64,000 nucleotides of DNA from Salinimicrobium soli (GTDB lineage: Bacteria; Bacteroidota; Bacteroidia; Flavobacteriales; Flavobacteriaceae): positions 248,001-312,000 of the forward strand of contig NZ_JBLUWW010000001.1 of NCBI RefSeq assembly GCF_048323655.1, in the 5' to 3' direction. The notes under the pieces were generated by a model. It was given only the letters and a program-made list of their open reading frames with translations, was not told where the DNA came from and did not search any database. Shown here piece by piece: positions 24,128-34,626 of this stretch. The first letter of the stretch is position 1; each line of letters opens with the position of its first letter. Made by a program: the position numbers and the translations under genes.

Positions 24128-24982
24128 ATGCAGATTTTTAAGGAGAAGCAGGCTCTGAAAAACCAGATTACTGCTTTCAAAAAGGAAGGGTTAAGTATAG
24201 GATTTGTACCTACTATGGGGGCCCTTCACGAAGGCCATCTTTCGTTGATCGAGGAAGCGCTATCTTCCTGTGATACAGTGGTGGTAAGCATCTTTGTGAA
24301 TCCCACGCAGTTTGATAATCCAAACGACCTGGAGAAATACCCGCGCACTTTTGAAGATGACGTGATGCGCATTTCCCAGTTGGAAAACGATCGTGATATT
24401 ATTATTTTCTCCCCTCCCGCCTCAGAGATCTACGGGAATGAAGTGGTCTCAGAAAAATTTTCATTCGACGGACTCGAATACCAGATGGAAGGCAAATTCA
24501 GGGATGGCCATTTCAATGGAGTCGGGACTATTGTAAAAAAGCTTTTTGAGATGGTAGAACCCGATAAAGCCTTTTTTGGGGAGAAAGATTACCAACAGCT
24601 TCAGATCATCAAAAAACTTGTTGAAAAATTAGATCTTCCAATAGAGATCGTCGGTTGTCCTATTCATCGTGAAACCTCTGGTCTTGCGAGAAGTTCAAGA
24701 AATGAAAGGTTGAGCGCAGAAGACCGACAAACCGCATCGTTTATCTTTAGGGTCCTGCAAAAGACGAAAGAAGATTTTGGCACAAAAAGTGCAAATGAGA
24801 TAGCGTCCTGGGTAGAAGAAGAATTTAAAAATCACCCGGCTATTGAACTTGAATACTTTGAGATAGCTAATGCAGATACCCTGGAGAGTATTCAGCAAAG
24901 AGAAAATGGTCAAAAGTACCGCGCTTTCATTGCTGCATATTTTGGAGATGTAAGATTAATTGATAATATAGCTTTAAATTAG
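24128..24982 (+). CDS. panC: Pantothenate synthetase
   Basis: 284 residues. Joins pantoate and beta-alanine using ATP. FVPTMGALHEGHLSLI is the HIGH-type nucleotide motif; VNPTQFDNPNDLEKYPRT and FFGEKDYQQLQIIKK are substrate motifs, and GLARSSRNERLS is the KMSKS-like loop. It lies 6 bases before panD, whose product makes the beta-alanine. Confidence 0.97.
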   Translation: MQIFKEKQALKNQITAFKKEGLSIGFVPTMGALHEGHLSLIEEALSSCDTVVVSIFVNPTQFDNPNDLEKYPRTFEDDVMRISQLENDRDIIIFSPPASEIYGNEVVSEKFSFDGLEYQMEGKFRDGHFNGVGTIVKKLFEMVEPDKAFFGEKDYQQLQIIKKLVEKLDLPIEIVGCPIHRETSGLARSSRNERLSAEDRQTASFIFRVLQKTKEDFGTKSANEIASWVEEEFKNHPAIELEYFEIANADTLESIQQRENGQKYRAFIAAYFGDVRLIDNIALN

Positions 24983-24988
24983 GCAGGC

Positions 24989-25339
24989 ATGCAAATTCAC
25001 GTTGTTAAATCAAAAATTCACAGGGTAAAAGTAACCGGCGCAGATCTTAATTATATTGGAAGTATTACCATTGATGAGGATCTTATGGATGCTGCAAACA
25101 TAGTTGAAGGAGAGAAGGTCCAGATCGTTAACAACAACAATGGAGAGCGACTTGAAACTTATGCCATTCCCGGCACGAGAGGTAGCGGCGAAATCACCCT
25201 GAACGGAGCGGCAGCCCGAAAAGTGGCAAAAGGTGACGTTCTTATTCTAATCACCTACGCCATCATGGAATTTGAGGCAGCTAAAGACTTTAAACCTGCT
25301 TTGGTCTTTCCAGACGAAGAAACCAATCTACTGAAATAA
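24989..25339 (+). CDS. panD: Aspartate 1-decarboxylase
   Basis: 116 residues. Pyruvoyl enzyme that makes beta-alanine for pantothenate. The self-cleavage site G24-S25 is present (NYIGSITID), as are K9 and the AIPGTRGSGEITLNGAAAR stretch around 55-75. Part of a panC-panD-membrane protein operon. Confidence 0.97.
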   Translation: MQIHVVKSKIHRVKVTGADLNYIGSITIDEDLMDAANIVEGEKVQIVNNNNGERLETYAIPGTRGSGEITLNGAAARKVAKGDVLILITYAIMEFEAAKDFKPALVFPDEETNLLK

Positions 25340-26308
25340 TTGTCCAGAAAGCGGCTCGTTAAAATTGCCAAAACCGTACTCCCTCTTTTACTGGGAGTTT
25401 TTCTCATTTGGTATTCCCTCTCTACAGCTACTCCTGCCGAAAGGGCAGAATTGTGGAACAACATAAAGCTCGCCGATGGAAAATGGGTGGTCCTTTCATT
25501 ATTCTTGGGTTTGCTTTCACACCTTTCCAGAGCCTATCGATGGAAATTCCTTTTACAGCCAATGGGGTATGACCCCAAATTTGCAAATAGCTTTATGGCC
25601 GTCATGGGCGGATATTTAGCCAATCTGGGAGTGCCAAGATCGGGTGAAGTACTTCGCGGCGCCACCATTTCCACTTACGAAAAGATACCTTTTGAAAAAG
25701 CCTTTGGCACCATAGTTTCCGAAAGGATTGCCGATCTACTAATGTTACTGTTGATCGTAATCTTCAGTTTCCTGATTCAAACTGAAGGCTTATTACATTA
25801 TTTCCAAAGCCACGACATTAATCCATTTTTATCAATTGGTGTTTTGTTGATCGCAGTCTTGGCAGGTATCATAGTTCTTCGCATCATCAAAAATTCCCAG
25901 CACCATCTGATTCTCAAGGTTAGGAAATTTGCCCGCGGCTTACTGGAAGGTATGAGGAGTATCCTAAAAATGAAACAAAAGATAGCCTTTCTGTTTCATA
26001 CTGTCTTCATTTGGTTGATGTACCTGCTCATGTTCTACGTGATCAAATTCTCCATTCCCGAAACTACGGACCTATCGGTTGCAGCGATCATGGCCGCTTT
26101 CATAGTTGGCACCTTTGCAATTTCAACCACTAATGGCGGGATTGGCGTTTATCCTATTGCCATGGGCGCTGTACTTTTACTCTTCGGAATAAATCAGCAA
26201 GCCGGCGAAGCCTTCGGGTGGATCCTTTGGGGCTCCCAAACCTTACTGGTTATAGTCCTGGGCGGACTCTCGCTATTATTATTGCCTCTCCTGAACCAGA
26301 AGAAATAA
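25340..26308 (+). CDS. LPG-synthase-like transmembrane protein (UPF0104 family)
   Basis: 322 residues with about eight membrane helices. RAYRWKFLLQPMGY and NLGVPRSGEVLRGATISTYE, then ISTTNGGIGVYPIAMG, are typical of the lysylphosphatidylglycerol synthase/flippase membrane domain family (UPF0104). The cytoplasmic transferase domain of MprF is absent. The substrate is unknown; lipid or isoprenoid-linked transport is a family-level guess. The start is TTG immediately after the panD stop, so translation is coupled. Confidence 0.85.
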   Translation: MSRKRLVKIAKTVLPLLLGVFLIWYSLSTATPAERAELWNNIKLADGKWVVLSLFLGLLSHLSRAYRWKFLLQPMGYDPKFANSFMAVMGGYLANLGVPRSGEVLRGATISTYEKIPFEKAFGTIVSERIADLLMLLLIVIFSFLIQTEGLLHYFQSHDINPFLSIGVLLIAVLAGIIVLRIIKNSQHHLILKVRKFARGLLEGMRSILKMKQKIAFLFHTVFIWLMYLLMFYVIKFSIPETTDLSVAAIMAAFIVGTFAISTTNGGIGVYPIAMGAVLLLFGINQQAGEAFGWILWGSQTLLVIVLGGLSLLLLPLLNQKK

Positions 26309-26345
26309 ATATTTTATATTGCTTTAGGAAAAACACCTGAAGCCT

Positions 26346-27491
26346 ATGTATAAATTTTTGCTTTTTTCTGCAGTTTTCTTTGTTACCCAGCTAGTAAGCT
26401 CGCAAACTATTTACAAGACCTTCAACTCTTCCAAATTAGGTAGCAGCCGCGAATTAAAAATTCAGTTACCACGGAATTATGAGGAAAACAAAGATAAAAC
26501 CTATCCCCTCATTCTCGTTCTGGATGGAGATTATCTTTTTGAACCCATGGCCGGAAGTGTTGACTACTACTCCTATTGGGACGAGATGCCCGAAGCCATC
26601 GTTGTTGGAATAAATCAGGCTAATAGCCGAAGAGAGGATACTGCTTATGATAACCAGCGGTACCTTCCTGAAGATAAAGGCGCAAAATTCTTTGAATTTC
26701 TGGGCATGGAATTACTCCCATTCCTGGATACCAGTTACCGAACTTCTAAATTCACTGCTGTAGCAGGACATGATATTACTGCCAATTTCCTGAATTATTA
26801 CCTGCTAAAGCCTGTACCCATTTTTCAGGCCTATATTAACTTTAGCCCGGACCTTTCTCCTGAAATGGCCGATAGGCTCACTACCGCATTGAGTTCCGCA
26901 GAACGACCAACCTGGTTTTTCCTCGCAACGGCTTCTGATGATATTAAAAGTCTTAAAAATGAGATTCAGGGTCTAAATTCTAAACTTTCCGCTGTACAAA
27001 ACGAGAACCTAAAATATGCTTTTGTAGAGGTACAGGAAGCCACCCACTATTCTCTGATTGGCCGGGCACTTCCGGTAGCTTTAGAATTTATTTTTGAAGG
27101 CTATCCGCCTATTAGTCTTAAAGAATATGATGAATTGGTGGCATCAGAAGATTCTGCTCTGGAGTACCTAAACAAGAAGTACAGTAAAATTCAGGACCAA
27201 TACAGGATCAAAAAGAAGATCCGGATTAATGATTTTATGGCTATTGGCAAAGTACTGGAAGACCACAATAAATGGGATGAACTGGAGAAGCTTGGAGACA
27301 TAGCAAAAGATCAATATCCCAAGTTGATGTTAGGAACCTATTATCAGGCGCGGGCTTTCGAGGAGAACGGTCGCCCCAAGAAAGCAATGAAGACCTACCA
27401 GAGTGCTTACGGGCAGGAAGAAGTCGGGTTCATTACGGTGGATTTTATGCTTAAAAAAGCCGAGCTAATTAAAGAAGATTTCGGTTATTAG
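26346..27491 (+). CDS. Esterase-fold protein (Fes/IroE-like) with altered nucleophile
   Basis: 381 residues with a signal peptide (LLFSAVFFVTQLVSSQ, cleaved near residue 20). Residues 25-265 match the esterase D / enterochelin esterase fold: QLPRNYEENKDKTYPLILVLDG (split), AIVVGIN and the elbow at 139-144. The elbow reads VAGHDIT, with Asp143 where a nucleophilic Ser is expected. A histidine is in place at EATHYSLIGRALP. Residues 270-381 are helical and TPR-like (GTYYQARAFEENGRPKKAMK). It may be a pseudoenzyme or use Asp as nucleophile. It lies between the pan operon and radA. Confidence 0.8.
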   Translation: MYKFLLFSAVFFVTQLVSSQTIYKTFNSSKLGSSRELKIQLPRNYEENKDKTYPLILVLDGDYLFEPMAGSVDYYSYWDEMPEAIVVGINQANSRREDTAYDNQRYLPEDKGAKFFEFLGMELLPFLDTSYRTSKFTAVAGHDITANFLNYYLLKPVPIFQAYINFSPDLSPEMADRLTTALSSAERPTWFFLATASDDIKSLKNEIQGLNSKLSAVQNENLKYAFVEVQEATHYSLIGRALPVALEFIFEGYPPISLKEYDELVASEDSALEYLNKKYSKIQDQYRIKKKIRINDFMAIGKVLEDHNKWDELEKLGDIAKDQYPKLMLGTYYQARAFEENGRPKKAMKTYQSAYGQEEVGFITVDFMLKKAELIKEDFGY

Positions 27492-27520
27492 CATTTCAAA
27501 ATCCTCAAGATATAACACCA

Positions 27521-28888
<1,368 letters not shown>

Positions 28889-28914
28889 GCAAATCATGTT
28901 AAACATAGAAAAAG

Positions 28915-28945
28915 AAAAAGGCCTTCAAATGAAGGCCTTTTTCGA
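28915..28945. terminator. Bidirectional terminator between radA and the lipoprotein gene
   Basis: AAAAAGGCCTTC (28915-28926) pairs with GAAGGCCTTTTT (28931-28942) around AAAT. Confidence 0.85.
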
Positions 28946-28963
28946 TGGTGAGAACTGAGAAAA

Positions 28964-30148
28964 TTACCTCAGCTTATTCCTTTTTAAGATGGGATACAGT
29001 CGCCCTTTAATATCTTCAGATGCGTCCACAAGCATTTGTTCGTTGCTGGGAAACGGCACAAAATGATTCCTCAGCAAAACTTTATCTTCATTAGTTAATA
29101 GACGCTCATCCCCTTTAAATCTGGCAAATACATTCTCGAAAACAAATTCAGTTTCCAGCGGATAGCTGTTCATCAAGCGATTTCTTTCAAGATCCAGGTA
29201 ATCCACTTTACCTTCTAAAGCCAAAGATTTGGTTTGAATGGTCTTGTAGAGCGTTCCCCTAACCTTTACATAATTTTCAATTTTGATCTTGTTGCCCAGA
29301 CTATCCAAGACAAATTCCCCTTTGCGATCCTTTTTATAAGTGTACCCGTCAAGCACCTCTGCCTCCAAAGGAATTTCCCTTTCCAGTACTCTTTCCGGAG
29401 AAATAAAGATCTCCCGGAAATTGAGATTAACCGCGAAATCATATTTGTATTCCCGGTTTCTGAACGCATGATATTCAGTCCAAAAATCATCCAGCCCGTA
29501 GGTGTCAAAATCAAGAAGCTCGGTTTCCAGTCTTCTCGGGATCACAAAAGGAGTTTGATTATGCAGTTCCACAAGCACAAAATCGGTTCCCATGAAATGT
29601 GATTCCTCAAGCAGATCCCTTGTATCCTTATAATTGGGAGAGAGATTTTGTAACTCTGATAAAACCGAATGCGCCCTTCTAAAAGACAATTTATCGTTCT
29701 GTTGCATTAAAAACTGTCCCTCCTGGTAAAGAGTCTCTGCAAACGCATTTTTGGAATCTAATAACTCTGCAGAATAATCTGTGATCCTAAACCTGGCCTC
29801 TCTTCCGTTTTCTCCGATATAAAGCGGCAATAATGGAAGAATGCTGTTCTGGATCCTGTCCAGCCTGGAATAGATACGATAGATCTCCCTGTTGTTCGCC
29901 GGATTCCCATCCTTTTTCAGAAAAGCAATTCGCTTTTTCTCTGCCTCGGTCATCTTTTTATAAGCAGTTTCCAGAATAAGTATATGCTCCTGATTACCTT
30001 TTTTGGTCTTGTCTTTCTGAAGTTTTCCAACCGCAATAGCGATAGCCTCATTATAGTCCCCTTGATTGAGTGCCCGTTGGCTTCGCTTAACACTGCTGCA
30101 AGAAGCAAGAACAAGTATCCCGGCTAGAAGAAGTAGTTTTTGTTTCAT
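28964..30148 (-). CDS. Predicted lipoprotein with N-terminal TPR-like repeats
   Basis: 394 residues. Lipobox in LLLLAGILVLASCSSVKRSQ (Cys17). Residues 20-110 are helical and TPR-like (RALNQGDYNEAIAIAVGKLQ), and residues 190-390 are predicted beta-rich, with repeated references to a C-terminal basic end (LYPILKRNKLR). I do not recognise a named family beyond conserved Bacteroidetes lipoproteins. It has its own -7 box and a terminator, so it is monocistronic. Confidence 0.75.
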   Translation of the reverse strand: MKQKLLLLAGILVLASCSSVKRSQRALNQGDYNEAIAIAVGKLQKDKTKKGNQEHILILETAYKKMTEAEKKRIAFLKKDGNPANNREIYRIYSRLDRIQNSILPLLPLYIGENGREARFRITDYSAELLDSKNAFAETLYQEGQFLMQQNDKLSFRRAHSVLSELQNLSPNYKDTRDLLEESHFMGTDFVLVELHNQTPFVIPRRLETELLDFDTYGLDDFWTEYHAFRNREYKYDFAVNLNFREIFISPERVLEREIPLEAEVLDGYTYKKDRKGEFVLDSLGNKIKIENYVKVRGTLYKTIQTKSLALEGKVDYLDLERNRLMNSYPLETEFVFENVFARFKGDERLLTNEDKVLLRNHFVPFPSNEQMLVDASEDIKGRLYPILKRNKLR

Positions 30149-30197
30149 GGTTTGTATGTTAGAGGGTTAATAGATCTACTATTAACATTTAACATAC

Positions 30198-30205
30198 CAA
30201 AAATA
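30198..30205 (-). promoter_or_regulatory. Candidate -7 box for the 394-residue lipoprotein gene
   Basis: Minus strand TATTTTTG, about 50 bases upstream of the ATG. Confidence 0.4.
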
Positions 30206-30413
30206 GAAAAAAGGCCATTCGATTTACTTTTTCTCTCATTAATCTGTCTCTATTATATTTTTTCCGGAGGAAAGATGTTAAGCTTTTAGAGTATCCTAAT
30301 TCTTATTTTTTCAATGGTTTTAAAAAGAAAATTTTTAATTTAATACTGATTTTAAGAACCTTACCAGATTGGGTGGAGAAAAGAAAGCTTTAACAGGTTC
30401 TAATTTTCATGAT

Positions 30414-31400
30414 ATGAAAGCAGTCACCCGTTCTCAATATGGCCCACCAGAAGTTCTTAGTATTTCTTCTACAGAATTGCCGAAAATAAAAGAAAACGAC
30501 ATTCTTGTAAAGGTTTACGCCACTACCGTAAATAGAACCGACTGTGTGAACCTTACCGGAAAACCATATATCGTTAGAATTTTCACGGGCTTGACCGGTC
30601 CTATGAGAACAATCCCGGGAACCGATTTTGCCGGGGAAGTGATTGAAGTGGGAAAAGAGGTTCAGGGTTTCCAACCGGGAGACCAGGTGTTCGGTTTTGA
30701 TGACCATGGTTTGTCTTCCATGGCGGAATATTTAAGTATTCCCGAAAATAAAGCAATACAACTTTTTCCTGAGGGAATTTCTTATTCTGAAGCCGTTGCA
30801 TCAGCAGAAGGAGTTCATTATGCTATCAACTTCTTGAACAAGGTCAACTTGCAGGAGGGACAAACAGCGCTCGTGAATGGCGGCACCGGGGCGATAGGTT
30901 CTGCTCTTATCCAGTTATTAAAATATAACCGGGTGCAGGTTGTGGCAACAGGACCCACAAATCATCTCTCTACGCTACATAGTCTCGGGGCAGACAGAAT
31001 TATAGATTACCATAAAGAGGATTTTACCAGAGATCATGAAAAATTTGATTACGTCTTTGATTCCGTCGGAAAAAGCACTTTTGAAAAGTGCAAACCAATC
31101 CTGAAACCAAATGGAATCTACATTTCTTCTGAGCTGGGGCCGAATTGGGAAAATCCTCTTCTTTCCATTACCACCGCTTTTTCAGGAGAGAAAAAGGTAA
31201 AATTTCCGTTTCCGTCTAACATCAAAGCCAGCCTGAAATTTATTTCAGGCCTCCTCGGAAAAGGAGATTTTAAACCGCTTATAGACCGCAGTTATGCCAT
31301 GGAACAAGCCAAAGAAGCCTATGAGTACGTCATGAGTGGGCAAAAGATTGGGAATGTGATCCTGAAAATCCAGCCAAACAATACTTCAAAAAATAGTTGA
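30414..31400 (+). CDS. MDR-family NAD(P)-dependent oxidoreductase (quinone reductase-like)
   Basis: 328 residues from ATG at 30414 (MKAVTRSQYGPPEVL, the usual MDR beginning). An upstream TTG at 30369 is open but adds 15 non-conserved residues. GTDFAGEVIEVGKEVQGFQPGDQVFGF is the catalytic domain signature (split), and ALVNGGTGAIGSALIQLLKY is the Rossmann nucleotide site. The catalytic- and structural-zinc cysteines are not evident, so it belongs to the zinc-free quinone oxidoreductase/reductase group. The substrate is unknown. A DUF6090 gene starts 1 base after the stop. Confidence 0.87.
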   Translation: MKAVTRSQYGPPEVLSISSTELPKIKENDILVKVYATTVNRTDCVNLTGKPYIVRIFTGLTGPMRTIPGTDFAGEVIEVGKEVQGFQPGDQVFGFDDHGLSSMAEYLSIPENKAIQLFPEGISYSEAVASAEGVHYAINFLNKVNLQEGQTALVNGGTGAIGSALIQLLKYNRVQVVATGPTNHLSTLHSLGADRIIDYHKEDFTRDHEKFDYVFDSVGKSTFEKCKPILKPNGIYISSELGPNWENPLLSITTAFSGEKKVKFPFPSNIKASLKFISGLLGKGDFKPLIDRSYAMEQAKEAYEYVMSGQKIGNVILKIQPNNTSKNS

Positions 31401-31401
31401 A

Positions 31402-32172
31402 ATGATCAGTCTCTTCAGAAGTACCCGAAGATTATTAATAAAGAAAAAAAAGATTGGCAGATATCTTCTTTATGCCACGGGAGAAATTTTTCTCATTGTA
31501 ATAGGAATTCTTATCGCCCTTGGCATCAATAACTGGAACCAAAACAGGCAGGCTCGGGAAAGGGAAAAATTTTACCTGGAAGGTCTTAGATCTGAATTTG
31601 AAAGCAGCAAGATAAAATTGCAGAACCTCATGGAGGTGAACCGCCTGAATTACGAGGAATCCAAAAAGATCGCCAAATATCTCACCACTTCTGAAAAGCT
31701 TCCGCCGGAAGAGGAATTGTCAAAGGCCCTTTATAATTCCTTTTCCTATGAAATCGATTATAATCCGAATAACTCTTTGCTCAACGAACTTATTAATTCC
31801 GGAAGACTGGAAGATCTTTCAAATGAAGAATTGCGGAGCCACCTTACGTCTTGGGAATCTTTTATCCAGAGCATTCACCGTCAGGAGGCCGCTCTTCGGG
31901 AGCAGCGGGAGAGTGTCGTACGTCTGTTCAGGAATGGTAATGGCAGCATCAGCAGCATTCTAGATGATGCCGGGGTTCTTGAAGAAATTGGCTTGCCGGC
32001 AAACCCGGATACCCCGGGAAATCTCGCAATAGTTCGATCTCCGGAATTTGAAAACAATCTCCTTTTATTTATCCTTACCGGAATAAATACTGAAACATCT
32101 CATTACCAACCGCTGTTGCACGAGATCAACAGCATTCTTGATCTCATTGACCGGGAACTGAGGGATTCCTGA
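31402..32172 (+). CDS. DUF6090 family membrane-anchored protein
   Basis: 256 residues. KKKKIGRYLLYATGEIFLIVIGILIALGINNWN (split; residues 14-47) is the hallmark of DUF6090: one membrane helix with basic flank and a conserved Asn-Asn-Trp. The remainder is a helical periplasmic domain. The family is abundant in marine Bacteroidetes and its function is unknown. It is 1 base after the MDR gene; a functional link is not evident. Confidence 0.85.
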   Translation: MISLFRSTRRLLIKKKKIGRYLLYATGEIFLIVIGILIALGINNWNQNRQAREREKFYLEGLRSEFESSKIKLQNLMEVNRLNYEESKKIAKYLTTSEKLPPEEELSKALYNSFSYEIDYNPNNSLLNELINSGRLEDLSNEELRSHLTSWESFIQSIHRQEAALREQRESVVRLFRNGNGSISSILDDAGVLEEIGLPANPDTPGNLAIVRSPEFENNLLLFILTGINTETSHYQPLLHEINSILDLIDRELRDS

Positions 32173-32206
32173 GACGTTAACTTATCTTTGAACGTAAATA
32201 CCATTT

Positions 32207-32734
32207 ATGTCTCGGGAACACTTAGAATTTACCAAAGTAAGCCTGGCCGACCTGGAACAACTCAGGCAGCTTAGCCGGAGCACCTTTGTTAAGGCATTTG
32301 GAGCGCAGAATAACCCTGAAGATCTGCAGGCGTACCTTGATAAAGCCTTCAACAATGAAGCTCTAAAAATGGAACTTTTGGAACTTCATTCCGAATTCTG
32401 GTTTGCAAAGCTATCAGGAGAGACCATTGGTTATTTCAAGATCAATTTTGAAGATGCACAAACCGATCTCCGGGAACCTGATGCGATGGAGCTCGAACGT
32501 ATTTATGTTATTGAAGAATTTCAGAACCGGGGTTTTGGCCAAAAAATTTTAGATGCTGTTATTGAAATGGCTATTCAGCGCCAAATGCGATACCTGTGGC
32601 TGGGAGTCTGGGAGAAAAATTCCCGGGCGATCAGGTTCTATGAGCGGAATAAATTCAAGATAATTGGCTCCCATCCTTTTTGGGTTGGGAAAGATCTGCA
32701 AACAGATATCCTGATGAAGCTGGAACTGAAATAA
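32207..32734 (+). CDS. GNAT family N-acetyltransferase
   Basis: 175 residues. The acetyl-CoA site is ERIYVIEEFQNRGFGQKILD (motif A; Q/R-x-x-G-x-G as QNRGFG), followed by LGVWEKNSRAIRFYERNKFK (motif B). The substrate is not predictable; close families include spermidine/protein acetyltransferases. It ends at a terminator shared with the convergent OmpA-like gene. Confidence 0.9.
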   Translation: MSREHLEFTKVSLADLEQLRQLSRSTFVKAFGAQNNPEDLQAYLDKAFNNEALKMELLELHSEFWFAKLSGETIGYFKINFEDAQTDLREPDAMELERIYVIEEFQNRGFGQKILDAVIEMAIQRQMRYLWLGVWEKNSRAIRFYERNKFKIIGSHPFWVGKDLQTDILMKLELK

Positions 32735-32735
32735 A

Positions 32736-32765
32736 AAAGCACCGGGATCTTCCGGTGCTTTCCAA
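32736..32765. terminator. Bidirectional terminator between GNAT and OmpA-like genes
   Basis: AAAGCACCGG (32736-32745) pairs with CCGGTGCTTT (32752-32761). The better T-run is on the minus strand. Confidence 0.8.
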
Positions 32766-32783
32766 TATATTCTCAGGATTTTA

Positions 32784-33749
32784 TTATTCCATTTCCTGAA
32801 GCAACTTCTCTATTTCATCCAGTTTTGGAGTGAGAATAACTTCGATCCTTCTGTTCTTAGCTTTTCCTTCTGCTGTTTCATTGCTCGCAACCGGCGCATA
32901 CTCTCCTCTTCCGGCCGCTGTAAGGTTTTGCGGATCTATGCGTGGATTCTCCTTTAACAGGTGTACAATGGCAGTTGCCCTTTTAGTGGAAAGATCCCAG
33001 TTATCGGTGAGTTGTCCACTTCCGTTGTAAGGAACATTATCTGTATGCCCTTCTATCAGCACTGCTATATCGGGATTCTCTGCAAGAACAGAAGCCAGTT
33101 GCTGCACTGCCTTTTTTCCTTCAGGTCCCACAGCCCAACTTCCGGAACTGAAAAGGAGCTTATTTTCCATGGAAACATAAACTTTCCCTTCGCGTTGTTC
33201 AACAGTAAGACCTTTCCCTTCAAAATTTACAAGGGCCTTAGAAATGGCATTTTTGAGGGCATTCATTTTTGCGTCTTTCGCTGCGATCACACTCTCAAGC
33301 TCGTCTACCCTTTTAGAGCGGGCAGCAAGATCTTTCTGAAGTTTTTCAAGTCGTGCTCTTTCTTCGGAAAGGCTTTTTTCCTTTTTATCGAGTTCAGCAA
33401 GTAATTCCCTGTTCCTTTTTGAGTTTTCAGCTAAAGCCGAAGAGCTGTTCGCTTCAAGTGCATCGTATGACTTTTTAAGTTTTTCCAATGCTTCCTTAGT
33501 GGTGGCAAGCTCCCGTTGCAGGCGCTCCTTTTCGGCGGTCTCCTGCTCATAGCGGGCCCTTAATGTACTCAGTTCCTCCTCATTGATTCGGTTCTTTTCC
33601 TGCAACAGGGAATGATCAGCCGCTAACTGGCTGTTTTCCTCCTGAAGCCTGGCATGTCTGCCCTCCAGATCTTTATACACCTTTGAGGAAACACAAGAGG
33701 TCAGTAAAACAGAAGTACTGAAAAAGGTCAGAAAAATGGTTTTTTTCAT
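32784..33749 (-). CDS. OmpA-family lipoprotein with long coiled coil
   Basis: 321 residues. Lipobox at LTSCVSSKVY (Cys19). Residues 25-165 form a heptad-rich coiled coil (many E/K/L repeats such as ERLQRELATTKEALEKLK). The C-terminal OmpA domain (about 195-310) contains VLIEGHTDNVPYN, LSTKRATAIVHLL and AKNRRIEVIL with the Asp and Arg that bind diaminopimelate in peptidoglycan. It probably tethers the outer membrane to the wall across the periplasm. It follows xth by 15 bases, so the two may be cotranscribed. Confidence 0.9.
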   Translation of the reverse strand: MKKTIFLTFFSTSVLLTSCVSSKVYKDLEGRHARLQEENSQLAADHSLLQEKNRINEEELSTLRARYEQETAEKERLQRELATTKEALEKLKKSYDALEANSSSALAENSKRNRELLAELDKKEKSLSEERARLEKLQKDLAARSKRVDELESVIAAKDAKMNALKNAISKALVNFEGKGLTVEQREGKVYVSMENKLLFSSGSWAVGPEGKKAVQQLASVLAENPDIAVLIEGHTDNVPYNGSGQLTDNWDLSTKRATAIVHLLKENPRIDPQNLTAAGRGEYAPVASNETAEGKAKNRRIEVILTPKLDEIEKLLQEME

Positions 33750-33764
33750 AGTTTATTATTGGGT

Positions 33765-34526
33765 TTAAGTGATTTCAAGTAGCACAGGACAATGGTCACT
33801 GTGTTTAGCTTCTGGTAATATAACGGCGCGTTTGATCCTTTCTTGTAGGGGTTCACTCACCATATGATAATCGATCCTCCAGCCTTTATTGCGCTCTCTT
33901 GCTCCGGCGCGATAACTCCACCAGGAGTAGTGGTGTGGCTCTGAATTCAGATGACGGAAGGAGTCAATAAAACCGCTGTCTATGAATTTGCCTATCCACT
34001 CTCTTTCTACCGGAAGGAATCCCGAAGTGTTCTTGAGGCGCACCGGATCATGGATATCGATCTCCTCATGACAGATATTGTAATCACCGCAGATAACCAG
34101 GTGCGGAATATCCTGCTTCAGCTCATCAATATACTTCTGGAAATCGGCCATGTACTGCAGTTTATGGTCCAGCCTGTCAATATTGGTTCCCGAAGGTAGA
34201 TAAAGGCTCATCACAGAAAAATCTTCAAAATCTGCCCGAATATTCCTTCCTTCAAAATCCATGTAATCTATTCCGGTTCCAAAAGTGACATTTTTGGGTT
34301 CGGTTTTACTGAGAATAGCAACGCCGCTATAACCCTTCTTTACCGCCGGAAACCAGGAATTGAATCTGTAACCCAGGTTTTCAAACGGCTCCTGATCGAA
34401 CTGTTCGGGAGTGGCTTTAATTTCCTGAAGACAAACCACATCTGCATCGGTCTTTTCCAACCATTCCACAAATCCTTTTCTTATTGCTGCTCTTATTCCG
34501 TTGACGTTGTAAGAGATTATTTTCAT
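33765..34526 (-). CDS. xth: Exodeoxyribonuclease III
   Basis: 253 residues. AP endonuclease and 3'-5' exonuclease of base excision repair. MKIISYNVNGIRAA, the metal-binding E35 in VCLQEIKA, VICGDYNICHEEIDIHDP and the C-terminal AKHSDHCPVLLEI (Asp-His pair) are intact. Confidence 0.96.
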   Translation of the reverse strand: MKIISYNVNGIRAAIRKGFVEWLEKTDADVVCLQEIKATPEQFDQEPFENLGYRFNSWFPAVKKGYSGVAILSKTEPKNVTFGTGIDYMDFEGRNIRADFEDFSVMSLYLPSGTNIDRLDHKLQYMADFQKYIDELKQDIPHLVICGDYNICHEEIDIHDPVRLKNTSGFLPVEREWIGKFIDSGFIDSFRHLNSEPHHYSWWSYRAGARERNKGWRIDYHMVSEPLQERIKRAVILPEAKHSDHCPVLLEIT

Positions 34527-34551
34527 TCTGAATACTTTTTTTGAGGTTGCT

Positions 34552-34559
34552 CAAAAATA
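34552..34559 (-). promoter_or_regulatory. Candidate -7 box for xth
   Basis: Minus strand TATTTTTG, 26 bases before the xth ATG. It overlaps an imperfect copy of the dispersed AAAAATGSCATTTT palindrome. Confidence 0.45.
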
Positions 34560-34626
34560 GCATTTTCAGAATATCTTAGACATCACGGGGAATTTTATTT
34601 ACGGGGAAACTTCCGAAGAAAAAGGC

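Noticed and set aside
29234..29602. 122-codon frame opposite the 394-residue lipoprotein gene
   Set aside because: The minus-strand gene has a lipobox, promoter and terminator; the plus frame has none.
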